A stretch of 64,000 nt of DNA from positions 62,001 through 126,000 of the forward strand of contig CAXXSX010000001.1 of NCBI GenBank assembly GCA_963677165.2, written 5' to 3'. Position 1 is the stretch's first letter. Each line of letters starts with the position of its first letter. Both the position numbers and the translations under genes were made by a program. This document shows, in pieces, positions 1 to 7,886 of the stretch. This DNA comes from JAFGXT01 sp963677165. GTDB taxonomy: Bacteria; Verrucomicrobiota; Lentisphaeria; Victivallales; SZUA-371. Under the pieces are notes generated by a model. It made no database searches and was not told where the DNA came from. It saw only the letters and a program-made list of their open reading frames with translations.

Positions 1-1070
1 AGTACTGTGTGAGAGGCGAAACCGTTGAGACCGCTCCGGTTACCGTTAATACTGCAAAAGTTATTGGTCTGATTCTGCATAATGGAATTGAGCCGATATC
101 CGGTAAAAAGCTTGGACTTGAAACTGGAATACCGGAGGATTTTTCCTCTTTTGATCAGTTTTATGACGCGTTTTTACAGCAGATATTTTACCTGTATGAT
201 AAAATAATGGGATATTCTGAACGTCTTGAGAATCAGCTTGATCAGTTTAATCCAGCGCCGATGCTGTCTGGAACTTTTCAGTCCAGTTTGGAACGGGGGG
301 AGGATGGTTATGCCAGGGGGGCCAGATATAATAATTCCAACTTGTGGATTTGTGGGCCGGCTACAGCTACGGACTCGCTTATGATGATTAAACGCTGGGT
401 CTTTGAGCGAAAACTTCTTACGCTTAGAGAACTGGCCGTTATGCTGGACTGTGATTGGAGCGGCTATGAATCATGGCGTATGAAGTTACTGCATGACCCG
501 GAAAAATTTGGTAATAATCTTGATGAGCCTGATCGGATCGCGAAAAACTTTACCGAAGCGATTGCCCGAAGATATCATGGAAAACCTAACGGACGCGGCG
601 GAGTTTATACGGTGTCGCTGCATTCCTCTAATCGTTTCTTTGAGTGGGCTGGAAAGGTTGAAGCTACGCCGGATGGACGGCGGCGTGGTGATGAGTTGAA
701 TAAAAACATGTCGGCGACTCAGGGGGCTGCCGCCAAGGGGGCTACCGCGCTGATTGCTTCGGTTTTGAAACTGGACTCAACGCTCTTTATGGCGGATTAT
801 TCGGTGGATGTGATGCTGCATCCGTCTGAAGTTAATGGTGACAGCGGTCTTTTTGCAATACGTGCAATCTTGATGACCTATGTTAAAAAATTTGGGCATG
901 CTATACATTTTAACGTGATGGATCCGGTAATTCTTCGTGAGGCACAGCGGGAACCGGATAAGTTCCGGGACTTACAGGTTCGAATTTGTGGCTGGAATGT
1001 TCTCTGGAACAGTATGCCGAAGAGGGAACAGGATGCCTATATTTTTCAAGCTGAAAAAAGGAGCCGATAA
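1..1070 (+). CDS. Glycyl radical enzyme (pyruvate formate-lyase-like), C-terminal part
   Basis: The gene is cut by the left window edge; the reading frame is open from base 3. The visible part is the second half of the ten-stranded barrel of a PFL-like glycyl radical enzyme. A Cys in a YCVRGE context at the very start is a candidate catalytic thiyl residue. The PDGRRRGDELNKNMSATQG segment is typical of the family. The C-terminal radical loop reads RICGWNVLWN, with the radical glycine codon at 990-992. Most relatives have Tyr after this Gly; here it is Trp. The next gene, two bases on, encodes the matching activating enzyme. The substrate cannot be told from the sequence; diol or choline lyase-like subclasses remain possible. 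Confidence 0.9.
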   Translation, partial: YCVRGETVETAPVTVNTAKVIGLILHNGIEPISGKKLGLETGIPEDFSSFDQFYDAFLQQIFYLYDKIMGYSERLENQLDQFNPAPMLSGTFQSSLERGEDGYARGARYNNSNLWICGPATATDSLMMIKRWVFERKLLTLRELAVMLDCDWSGYESWRMKLLHDPEKFGNNLDEPDRIAKNFTEAIARRYHGKPNGRGGVYTVSLHSSNRFFEWAGKVEATPDGRRRGDELNKNMSATQGAAAKGATALIASVLKLDSTLFMADYSVDVMLHPSEVNGDSGLFAIRAILMTYVKKFGHAIHFNVMDPVILREAQREPDKFRDLQVRICGWNVLWNSMPKREQDAYIFQAEKRSR

Positions 1071-1072
1071 CA

Positions 1073-1975
1073 GTGCGAGGGATGGTTTTCAATATTGAAA
1101 ATTTTGCAACTCATGATGGACCGGGGATTCGTACGGTTGTTTTTCTGAAAGGGTGTCCTTTGCGGTGTATCTGGTGTCACAGCCCAGAGTCTCAGCAGTC
1201 GTTCGGTGAGATTTTGTTTCAGCAGGAATTGTGCAGTTCATGTGGTCTATGTATTTCGGCATGCCAGAATGATTGTCATCAGTTGGTTGACGGCAGGCAT
1301 GTCTTTGATCGAGCAAACTGTTCCGGTTGTGGCGAGTGCGCTACGCAGTGCATAACGAATGCCTTGCGTATGACTGGCTCTGAGATGACAGTGCAGGAAG
1401 TAATGAAAGAAGTATTGAAAGATAAGATGTTTTATGACGAGAGCGGGGGCGGAATGACTGTTTCGGGCGGTGAACCGTTGTTTCAGGCTGATTTTACGCT
1501 TGAATTGTTAAAGGAGGCTTCTCTTCAAGGGATTTCGAGCTGTGTGGAAACCTGTGGTTTTGGCGATTATGCTTGTTTGGAGTCGTGGCTGCCTTATACT
1601 GAATTTTTCCTGTTCGATTACAAGGTGACTGATCCGCGGCTGCATAAGGAATTGACTGGCGTTGACAACCGTATCATTCTCAGTAATCTGGAAAAGTTAA
1701 GTGCAGATGGAGGAAAGATCATTTTACGTTGTCCGTTGATTCCCGGAGTGAATGACGGTCAGGAACATTTGCAGGGGATTGCTCGAATTGCCGAACGATT
1801 GGAGAATGTGGTGGAAATAAATATCGAGCCGTATAATCCGCTGGCTACTGGAAGTTATGAAAGTCTTGGGCAAAAGCCACCATTGTCGTTAGATTGTTTT
1901 CCTGAGAATGAAACCATAGAATCCTGGCGGAAAATTATTTGTCAATTTACTTGTAAGCCTGTAAAACTGCCATAA
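1073..1975 (+). CDS. Glycyl radical enzyme activating enzyme (radical SAM, PflA-like)
   Basis: This 300-residue radical SAM protein would install the glycyl radical on the upstream enzyme. The radical SAM cluster motif CPLRCIWC supplies Cys28, Cys32 and Cys35. It is followed by a ferredoxin-like insert with two further cysteine sets (Cys54/57/60/64 and Cys83/86/89/93), as in activases of the non-PFL glycyl radical enzymes. GGGMTVSGGEP is the conserved SAM-binding GGE motif. The start is a GTG two bases after the upstream stop, preceded by a GGAGC ribosome site inside the upstream gene, so the pair is almost certainly co-transcribed and translationally coupled. An extra Cys68 replaces the usual Pro after the first ferredoxin set. 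Confidence 0.93.
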   Translation: MRGMVFNIENFATHDGPGIRTVVFLKGCPLRCIWCHSPESQQSFGEILFQQELCSSCGLCISACQNDCHQLVDGRHVFDRANCSGCGECATQCITNALRMTGSEMTVQEVMKEVLKDKMFYDESGGGMTVSGGEPLFQADFTLELLKEASLQGISSCVETCGFGDYACLESWLPYTEFFLFDYKVTDPRLHKELTGVDNRIILSNLEKLSADGGKIILRCPLIPGVNDGQEHLQGIARIAERLENVVEINIEPYNPLATGSYESLGQKPPLSLDCFPENETIESWRKIICQFTCKPVKLP

Positions 1976-1998
1976 AAGAAAAGATGTATTTCAACCGT

Positions 1999-2013
1999 TT
2001 AAAAATATCACAA
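1999..2013. repeat. Left direct repeat flanking the hairpin element (candidate target-site duplication)
   Basis: The 15 bases TTAAAAATATCACAA are repeated exactly at 2155-2169, immediately outside both ends of the inverted-repeat element at 2014-2154. This is what an insertion with target duplication leaves behind. Confidence 0.75.
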
Positions 2014-2154
2014 AAGAGTCATGCGAAATGATCGAATTCTGGTAGGGCGCGCTCTCCGTAGCGCGCCGTCTCCTGGGATTTTGTGCTTAAGCACAAAATA
2101 ACTGACGGTTGCGGAGAACCGTCCCCCCGATAAACTGCATTTCGCACGAGTCTT
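2014..2154. mobile_element. MITE-like hairpin element, copy 1
   Basis: The ends are 17-bp imperfect inverted repeats (AAGAGTCATGCGAAATG and the complement of AAGACTCGTGCGAAATG, 15 of 17 matching). Inside lie three hairpins: 2046-2053 with 2060-2067 (8-bp GC stem), a perfect 22-bp palindrome at 2078-2099, and 2104-2110 with 2117-2123. No reading frame is present. A second, more eroded copy lies at 39586-39720. The element ends 34 bases before the start codon of a prepilin gene. It fits a non-autonomous element moved by a transposase encoded elsewhere; a REP-type or regulatory RNA hairpin cluster is the alternative. Confidence 0.75.
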
Positions 2155-2169
2155 TTAAAAATATCACAA
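2155..2169. repeat. Right direct repeat flanking the hairpin element
   Basis: Exact 15-base copy of 1999-2013, directly abutting the right inverted repeat of the element. Confidence 0.75.
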
Positions 2170-2188
2170 CGAAAAGGAGAAACAAACA

Positions 2189-2896
2189 ATGAAGAACAAT
2201 AAAAGTTTTACACTTATCGAGCTCTTGGTGGTAATCGCGATTATTGCAATTCTGGCATCGATGTTATTGCCGGCGCTGAATAAAGCCAGGGACAAAGCAA
2301 AAGCAATCACATGTACAAATAATCTAAAACAGACTCGAACAGCGGTTCAGTATTATGCGGACAGCTATGATGACTATTTCTATTCAGGGGATTCTGAATT
2401 GACCATATGGAGTTATCAGTTATATGAAAATGGATTTATTAAAAATAAAAATATAATGTTTTGTACCGGCTTCAATTTCCCGGTGACAATTAACGGGACT
2501 AAGCGCGGTCCTGATACTGACAAATGGCAATATTATTCATATGGTGCACGCTATATGCCTGCGGTGAAATATAAGGGAATGCTGAGTTTGAAGACTCATG
2601 CATTCGGTAAATACCCTTCCGCCGCATGGCTTCTGGGGTGCAGTGCGATTACTGATAGTTCAGGATATCGAGCAAGATATTCATTGCGTTTGCATGATAC
2701 TTCTGGTTCGTATGGCCGATTGAATATGATCCATTCCAAGCGAGCAAACGTGGCATTTTTTGATGGACATGTTGCTCCGATCGCTCCAGGAGATATGAAA
2801 AATGAGCTCTATTTTGCCAGTGTAACAACTGGGGTTGAATATGATTCAAAATATTATATTGTTCCAAATTCTTCTGTGTACAAGGCTGCTTTTTGA
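2189..2896 (+). CDS. Prepilin-type protein with H-X9-DG motif
   Basis: 235 residues. The N-terminus carries a class III prepilin signal: a short basic leader, then SFTLIELLVVIAIIAILA with the invariant Glu at position +5, and the LPALNKARDKAK helix continuation. The C-terminal part contains the processing-associated H-X9-DG motif (HSKRANVAFFDG). Such proteins are processed by a prepilin peptidase and sit in the inner membrane or a pseudopilus. The residue before the cleavage site is Ser rather than Gly. A good ribosome site (AAAGGAGA) precedes the ATG. The gene appears monocistronic, with an intrinsic terminator 28 bases after the stop. Function beyond pseudopilin-like is unknown. Confidence 0.9.
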   Translation: MKNNKSFTLIELLVVIAIIAILASMLLPALNKARDKAKAITCTNNLKQTRTAVQYYADSYDDYFYSGDSELTIWSYQLYENGFIKNKNIMFCTGFNFPVTINGTKRGPDTDKWQYYSYGARYMPAVKYKGMLSLKTHAFGKYPSAAWLLGCSAITDSSGYRARYSLRLHDTSGSYGRLNMIHSKRANVAFFDGHVAPIAPGDMKNELYFASVTTGVEYDSKYYIVPNSSVYKAAF

Positions 2897-2923
2897 GGAT
2901 AAATTCCAGCGGGATTTTTCGTG

Positions 2924-2962
2924 AAAGCCTCAAAGCTATCAGGATTCACTTTGAGGCTTTTT
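2924..2962 (+). terminator. Rho-independent terminator after the prepilin gene
   Basis: The stem AAAGCCTCAAAG pairs with CTTTGAGGCTTT across a 13-base loop and runs into a short T tract. Confidence 0.8.
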
Positions 2963-3336
2963 AGTGTCTGAAGGGCGTTTGGATGACGGTGGTGTTTTTC
3001 TGTCTGACGCAACTCGTTTCCGGTAAGCTGGATTTTTCTGTGGAGGGAATATTATATCCATCTCTCAGATGGTCCTGCCAAATTTGATCGAATCCAATTC
3101 GCTGCGCCAGGGAGCTTCCGCTTTTCTTTTAATAAAGGATGTGCTACATTTGTGAAAACACGAATAAATAAAAAGAAAAAAAATCTGTTAAAAAACATTT
3201 TGATGTTTGCAGTTGGGGTTTCGGGCAGTATATTATACGTCTTTTTGCGGGCTGTTATCGTGGTGTGAACAGCAAATAAGAGTTGGTTAGAGACAATTGA
3301 AGTTAAATTATATTTGAGAAAAAAGAGGATTTAAGT
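2963..3336. other. Intergenic stretch upstream of the rpsP operon
   Basis: No convincing reading frame was found. The second half is AT-rich and contains a candidate promoter, listed separately. The first half has no structure I can name. Confidence 0.5.
3207..3236 (+). promoter_or_regulatory. Candidate sigma-70 promoter for the rpsP operon
   Basis: TTGCAG at 3207-3212 is followed after 16 bases by TATATT (3229-3234), or after 18 bases by TATTAT. It lies about 100 bases before rpsP. The call rests on motif similarity only. Confidence 0.4.
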
Positions 3337-3723
3337 ATGGCAGTCAAGATCAGACTTAAAAAGACCGGCAGCAAAAATAATGCGTGTTTCCGCATTGCCG
3401 TTGCCGATGTACGTGCTCAGAGAGATGGAAAGGTTATTGAATATCTCGGTCTTTATGATCCGCGTCATAAGGAAGAGAACATTAAGCTGGATCGCGCACA
3501 GTACTGGCTCAGCCAGGGTGCACAGCCCAGTGAAACTGTTCAGTCTATCATCAAAAGAGCAGAAGAAGGCAAAAAACTTTCTGACATTGTAAAACCTGCA
3601 AAACCGTCAAAGAAAGCAATTGCCAAAGCGGAAGAAGAAAAGAAAGCTGCTGAAGAAGCCGCGAAAGCCGCTGCTGAAGCTGCTGCCGCAGAAGCCGAAG
3701 CACCTGCTGACGCTGAAGCGTAA
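3337..3723 (+). CDS. rpsP: 30S ribosomal protein S16
   Basis: The first 85 residues are a standard S16: MAVKIRLKKTGSKNNACFRIAVAD, the YLGLYDPR turn and the DRAQYWLSQGAQPSETV segment. S16 binds 16S rRNA during assembly of the small-subunit body. The protein is 128 residues, longer than the usual 80-90, because of a lysine- then alanine/glutamate-rich tail (from about residue 88) that is probably disordered. It is first in a translation operon followed by khpA, trmD, rplS and rnhB. The ribosome site GAGG lies 8 bases before the ATG. Confidence 0.97.
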   Translation: MAVKIRLKKTGSKNNACFRIAVADVRAQRDGKVIEYLGLYDPRHKEENIKLDRAQYWLSQGAQPSETVQSIIKRAEEGKKLSDIVKPAKPSKKAIAKAEEEKKAAEEAAKAAAEAAAAEAEAPADAEA

Positions 3724-3751
3724 AACAACGTTAATTTGAGGTTATTGTAAG

Positions 3752-4081
3752 GTGATTAAAGGAATTTTAAAACTTTTCGGACTCAGCGATGACGAAGCGA
3801 CTAAACCTGCAAGAACCTTCGATTCTCCCGGAGAAGGCGGTATCAGAGACCTTGAGAATTTTGTGGATTATATTGTAAGGGCTCTGGTTGATTCTCCTGA
3901 AGCGGTGAAAGTCAACTCTGAAGAACAGAGTGGCTCCAGTGTTATTAAAATCAACTGTAAAAAAGAAGATATCGGCAAGATTGTCGGCAAAAAAGGCAAG
4001 ACGATTATGGCGATCCGTTCTCTCGTGAGCGGTGCGGCCGGCCGAATTCAGAAACGTGTAGCAGTCGAGGTTGTTGATTAA
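3752..4081 (+). CDS. khpA: KH-domain RNA-binding protein KhpA
   Basis: A 109-residue protein whose second half is a single KH domain with the RNA-contacting loop IGKIVGKKGKT (GKKG at residues 79-82). KhpA (YlqC) binds structured RNA, often with KhpB, and is commonly encoded between rpsP and trmD. It has about 30 extra N-terminal residues compared with the usual 75-80-residue protein. Translation starts at a GTG. Its stop codon is directly followed by the TTG start of trmD. The rimM gene usually found at this place is absent. Confidence 0.9.
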   Translation: MIKGILKLFGLSDDEATKPARTFDSPGEGGIRDLENFVDYIVRALVDSPEAVKVNSEEQSGSSVIKINCKKEDIGKIVGKKGKTIMAIRSLVSGAAGRIQKRVAVEVVD

Positions 4082-4771
4082 TTGCAGATCGACATAGTTA
4101 CATTGTTTCCTGATATCTTTTTTGGTCCGTTCGCCGAAAGTATAATCGGTCGGGCCAGACAGCAAGGGCTTGCTGAAATAAATACGGTGGATCTGAGAAA
4201 TTATTCTCATGATAATCGTAAAACTGTAGATGATAAGCCTTACGGGGGTGGCCCCGGGATGCTGATGAAGCCGGAACCGTTATTTGAAGCGGTCGAGGAT
4301 TTGAAAAATGAAGATACAGTGGTCATTCTGACCAGTCCGCAAGGCGAAAGATTTTCTCAGGAAATCGCCTGCGAGCTATCAGGCAAAAAGCATTTGTTGT
4401 TTGTCTGTGGGCATTATGAAGGTGTGGATGAAAGATTCCGCACAAGTGGACTGGTTGACCGGGAACTGTCTATTGGTGATTATGTTTTGACCAGCGGCAA
4501 TCTGGCCGCGATGGTAATGACCGACGCAATCGTAAGGTTGCTGCCGGGCGTGTTGGGTTCAGATGAGTCAAGTGTAGACGAGTCATTCTCGGACGGAATG
4601 CTGGAATATCCGCAATATACGCGGCCTCCGGAGTACCGGGGGATGATGGTTCCGGAAATTCTTTTATCCGGTAACCATGGAGCAATCGAAGAGTGGCGCC
4701 GTGAAACGGCGCGTAAGCGAACAGCTGAGAGACGGCCCGATTTGCTGGATAATGAGTCCAGTCGGGGGTAA
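4082..4771 (+). CDS. trmD: tRNA (guanine37-N1)-methyltransferase
   Basis: TrmD methylates G37 next to the anticodon of tRNAs reading CNN codons, which prevents +1 frameshifting. Signature segments of the trefoil-knot SPOUT fold are present: YGGGPGM (54-60), LTSPQGERF (83-91), GHYEGVDER (110-118) and SIGDYVLTSGN (130-140), followed by the SFSDGMLEYPQYTRP linker. Length 229 is slightly short but complete. The start is a TTG abutting the khpA stop codon with no spacer, so translation is probably coupled. Confidence 0.96.
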   Translation: MQIDIVTLFPDIFFGPFAESIIGRARQQGLAEINTVDLRNYSHDNRKTVDDKPYGGGPGMLMKPEPLFEAVEDLKNEDTVVILTSPQGERFSQEIACELSGKKHLLFVCGHYEGVDERFRTSGLVDRELSIGDYVLTSGNLAAMVMTDAIVRLLPGVLGSDESSVDESFSDGMLEYPQYTRPPEYRGMMVPEILLSGNHGAIEEWRRETARKRTAERRPDLLDNESSRG

Positions 4772-4812
4772 TTTTGATGAAGAAAATAAATGCATAATTT
4801 TGGAGGCATATA

Positions 4813-5163
4813 ATGAATATTCTTGATAAGATCAATCAGGAACAGTGCAAGCAGGATGTTCCCGAGTTCAATGTAGGTGATACCGTGAAGGTTCACACCC
4901 GCATTGTCGAAGGCACCACCGAGCGTATTCAGGTTTTCACCGGTGTGGTTATTGCCAAAAACAATTCCGGTGTTCAGGAAACATTTACCGTAAGACGTGT
5001 TTCTTTCGGTCAGGGTGTTGAACGTGTTTTCCCGGTACACTCACCGCGTATCGACAAGATCGAAGTTGTCAGGGCCGGTAAGGTCAGACGCTCTAAACTT
5101 TACTATCTGCGTGATAAGATTGGTAAAGCTGCCAGAGTAAAAGAACGCAGAAGCGATCGATAA
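4813..5163 (+). CDS. rplS: 50S ribosomal protein L19
   Basis: 116 residues matching L19 end to end: the VGDTVKVHTRIVEG beta strand, RIQVFTGVVIAKNN, FTVRRVSFGQGVERVFPVHSP, and the basic RRSKLYYLRDKIGKAARVKER tail. L19 sits at the 30S-50S interface. The ribosome site is TGGAGG, eight bases before the ATG. It lies 41 bases after trmD in the same operon. Confidence 0.97.
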   Translation: MNILDKINQEQCKQDVPEFNVGDTVKVHTRIVEGTTERIQVFTGVVIAKNNSGVQETFTVRRVSFGQGVERVFPVHSPRIDKIEVVRAGKVRRSKLYYLRDKIGKAARVKERRSDR

Positions 5164-5189
5164 GATACCAGGTAAGTATCCATACAACT

Positions 5190-5843
5190 ATGGATTTTTT
5201 ATCCGGAAATGATAAACTCCTCACCCTTGAACGCGAAAAAAGGGCTGAGGGGTTTTCTGTTATTGCGGGAGTAGATGAAGTCGGACGCGGGCCGCTGGCA
5301 GGGCCGGTTGTCGCGGCGGCAGTGGCTTTCCCCGAAGAGGAAAGTATTCCCGCTGTCAACGATTCGAAAAAGTTGACTGCAAAACAGCGTGATGAGCTGT
5401 ATGATATGATTTTGGCAATACCGGGGGTGAAGTACGGTATTGCAGAGCTTGGACCTGAGGATATTGACAAAATCAATATACTTGAAGCTTCACGGGAAGC
5501 GATGCGCCGGGCGGTGAAACAGCTTGGCGATATAGATTTTTTATTGGTTGACGGTTTGCCGGTTCCGGGATTCGATGTTCCAAATCTGGCAGTTGTGAAA
5601 GGCGACAGCAAATCGGCGAGTATTGCGGCGGCCAGTATATTGGCAAAGGTGCACAGGGACCGTTATATGGAATCTTTGGCGGAACAGTATCCGCAGTACG
5701 GTTTTGAAAAGCATAAAGGCTACGGTACTGCTGAACATCTTGCCGCACTGAAAAAGCACGGTATTTGTGAACTGCACCGGAAGTCATTTGGTCCGGTCAG
5801 GGAAATAATTGATCCGCCGCCGGAACAGCTGGAATTGTTTTGA
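5190..5843 (+). CDS. rnhB: Ribonuclease HII
   Basis: 217 residues. It carries the type II RNase H signature GVDEVGRGPLAGPVVAAAV with the catalytic Asp29-Glu30 pair, NDSKKLT, the LLVDGLPVPG strand and VKGDSKSASIAAASILAKVHRD. The enzyme nicks RNA-DNA hybrids and single ribonucleotides misincorporated in DNA. It follows rplS by 26 bases and closes the operon, the usual order in many bacteria. No clear intrinsic terminator follows. Confidence 0.96.
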   Translation: MDFLSGNDKLLTLEREKRAEGFSVIAGVDEVGRGPLAGPVVAAAVAFPEEESIPAVNDSKKLTAKQRDELYDMILAIPGVKYGIAELGPEDIDKINILEASREAMRRAVKQLGDIDFLLVDGLPVPGFDVPNLAVVKGDSKSASIAAASILAKVHRDRYMESLAEQYPQYGFEKHKGYGTAEHLAALKKHGICELHRKSFGPVREIIDPPPEQLELF

Positions 5844-6067
5844 GTACGGAAATTTGATATTTTTTTTGAGATGTTTATATTGTGTTGGTTATTTCGGCAC
5901 AATTTATGATTCGTACAACGGATGGCGTTAGTACTGCTTCATACTATGCGTTTTGCGCTGCGGAAGCAGGAATTTGAGAAGTTTAGAGCAAAATTTAATT
6001 TTAAATACGGAGTAATCCGGCAAATCATCCGATTTTACCGGAATTTAACGAAGCAACGGAGACAATA

Positions 6068-7795
6068 ATGAGCGATTTTCCTTTAAGTACTGTTCGTCAC
6101 AGTGCGGCGCATCTGATGGCCGCGGCAGTACAGGAACTGTATCCGGATGTCCGATTTGACATCGGTCCGGCCACCGAAGACGGGTTTTACTACGATTTCG
6201 ATATGGAACACCGCCTTACCCCGGAAGATCTCAAAAAGATCGAAAAAGCCATGAAGAAAATGATGGGTAAAAAGGTTCCTTTTGAAACATCCGAAATGAC
6301 TCGTGAAGACGCGGAAAAGATGCTCAAAGAGAACAATCAGGACTATAAACTGGTGCGTCTCAGCGAAATTCCCGAAGGAGAAAAAATCACGTTCTATACT
6401 TGCGGCAAATTTATTGACCTGTGCCGTGGCCCGCATGTTGAGCATACTGGACAGATCGGAGCCGTTAAGCTGCTTTCCATTGCCGGTTCATATTTTCATG
6501 GCGATGAGAAAAATCCGATGCTGCAGCGTATTTATGGTACTGCTTTTAAAAGCAAGGAAGATCTTAACGCCCATTTGCAGATGGTTGAAGAAGCTAAAAA
6601 ACGCGATCATCGCAAACTGGGGCAGGAACTCGACTTGTTCAGTGTATCTGATAACGTTGGTCCCGGCCTTGTGCTCTGGCATCCGAAAGGGGCATTTATT
6701 CGCCATACTTTCGAGTCTTACTGGAAAGATGAGCATTATGCCAATGGCTATGAGCTGATGTATACTCCGCATATCGGCCGCAGTATATTGTGGCAGACCA
6801 GCGGACATCTTGATTTCTATAAGGAAAATATGTATGCTCCGATGGAAATCGATGAGAACGAATATTTTGTGAAACCGATGAATTGTCCGTTCCATATTGA
6901 AATTTATAAGTCACGGCTGCGTTCCTATCGTGAGCTGCCATGCCGCTGGGCTGAGCTTGGAACGGTTTATCGTTATGAAGCCAGTGGGGTTCTGCACGGC
7001 TTGCTGCGTGCTCGTGGTTTTACTCAGGATGATGCTCATATTATTTGTACGCCGGAGCAGGTTGAGGACGAAATCGCGGAAGTGCTTCGTTTCAGTCTGA
7101 ATATCTGGAAAACTTTCGGTTTTAAGGAAATTAAGCCATATCTGGCAACCATGCCTGAAAAGTCTGTCGGTGACCCCGAAAGATGGCAGAAAGCGCTTGG
7201 AGCACTTGAAAACGCGGTTAAAAAGGCTGGACTGGAATGTGAGATGGATGAAGGCGGCGGCGCTTTCTACGGTCCCAAGATTGACCTTAAGGTCAAGGAC
7301 GCGATTGGTCGAGAATGGCAGACTACTACCATTCAGTTTGACTTTAATTTGCCGGAACGCTTTGATATGACTTATATCGGAGAAGATGGATTGCGTCATC
7401 AGCCGTATATGGTGCATCGTGCGCTGTTCGGTTCGATTGAGCGTTTCTTCGGTATCCTGGTGGAACATTTTGCCGGAGCGTTTCCTGTATGGCTGGCGCC
7501 GGTTCAGGCGAAGATTCTGCCGATCTCGGAAAAACAGCTTGATTATGCCAAGAAAGTTTGCGCTGAAATGCGTCAGGCCGGGCTTCGTGTTGAAGTGGAC
7601 GAACGTCCTGCTAAGATCGGAGCTAAGATCAAGGATGCCCGCCATGAACGTCTTCAGTACATGCTGGTAGTTGGCGATAGTGAAATGGCGAATGGTACCT
7701 GCTCAGTGCGCTCACGTCGCGAAGATCAGCTTGGTGAACTTAAGATATCCGATATTATTGCGAAAATAAGTGATGATGTCGACAAAAAGATTTGA
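6068..7795 (+). CDS. thrS: Threonyl-tRNA synthetase lacking the TGS domain
   Basis: Attaches Thr to tRNA-Thr. The 575-residue protein begins directly in the editing (N2) domain, whose HSAAH motif (His11, His15) falls at the extreme N-terminus. The class II core follows: MNCPFHIEIYKSRLRSYRELP with the zinc-binding Cys, the ELGTVYRYEASGVLHGLLRARGFTQDDAH motif 2 region, and VHRALFGSIERF motif 3. An anticodon-binding domain ends the protein. Typical ThrRS proteins (about 640 residues) carry an extra N-terminal TGS domain. Here CGGAGA lies just before the ATG and no in-frame coding continues upstream, so the absence looks real. Confidence 0.95.
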   Translation: MSDFPLSTVRHSAAHLMAAAVQELYPDVRFDIGPATEDGFYYDFDMEHRLTPEDLKKIEKAMKKMMGKKVPFETSEMTREDAEKMLKENNQDYKLVRLSEIPEGEKITFYTCGKFIDLCRGPHVEHTGQIGAVKLLSIAGSYFHGDEKNPMLQRIYGTAFKSKEDLNAHLQMVEEAKKRDHRKLGQELDLFSVSDNVGPGLVLWHPKGAFIRHTFESYWKDEHYANGYELMYTPHIGRSILWQTSGHLDFYKENMYAPMEIDENEYFVKPMNCPFHIEIYKSRLRSYRELPCRWAELGTVYRYEASGVLHGLLRARGFTQDDAHIICTPEQVEDEIAEVLRFSLNIWKTFGFKEIKPYLATMPEKSVGDPERWQKALGALENAVKKAGLECEMDEGGGAFYGPKIDLKVKDAIGREWQTTTIQFDFNLPERFDMTYIGEDGLRHQPYMVHRALFGSIERFFGILVEHFAGAFPVWLAPVQAKILPISEKQLDYAKKVCAEMRQAGLRVEVDERPAKIGAKIKDARHERLQYMLVVGDSEMANGTCSVRSRREDQLGELKISDIIAKISDDVDKKI

Positions 7796-7886
7796 TATTA
7801 TTACCAATGTTTGATATAATTATTGTGTTTACACAATTAAAATACATTTTTATTATTACATCCAAAAACAACTGGAGGATTGAAAC

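Noticed and set aside
3540..3728. Ala/Ser-rich minus-strand frame opposite rpsP
   Set aside because: It mirrors the alanine-rich tail codons of S16 and has no ribosome site or family similarity.
5844..6067. Possible riboswitch or T-box leader for thrS
   Set aside because: Only a weak hairpin around TCCGG...CCGGA is seen; no T-box specifier, TGG motif or terminator/antiterminator pair could be found.
6083..7645. Several long minus-strand frames opposite thrS
   Set aside because: They lie fully within a well-supported synthetase gene and resemble no protein.
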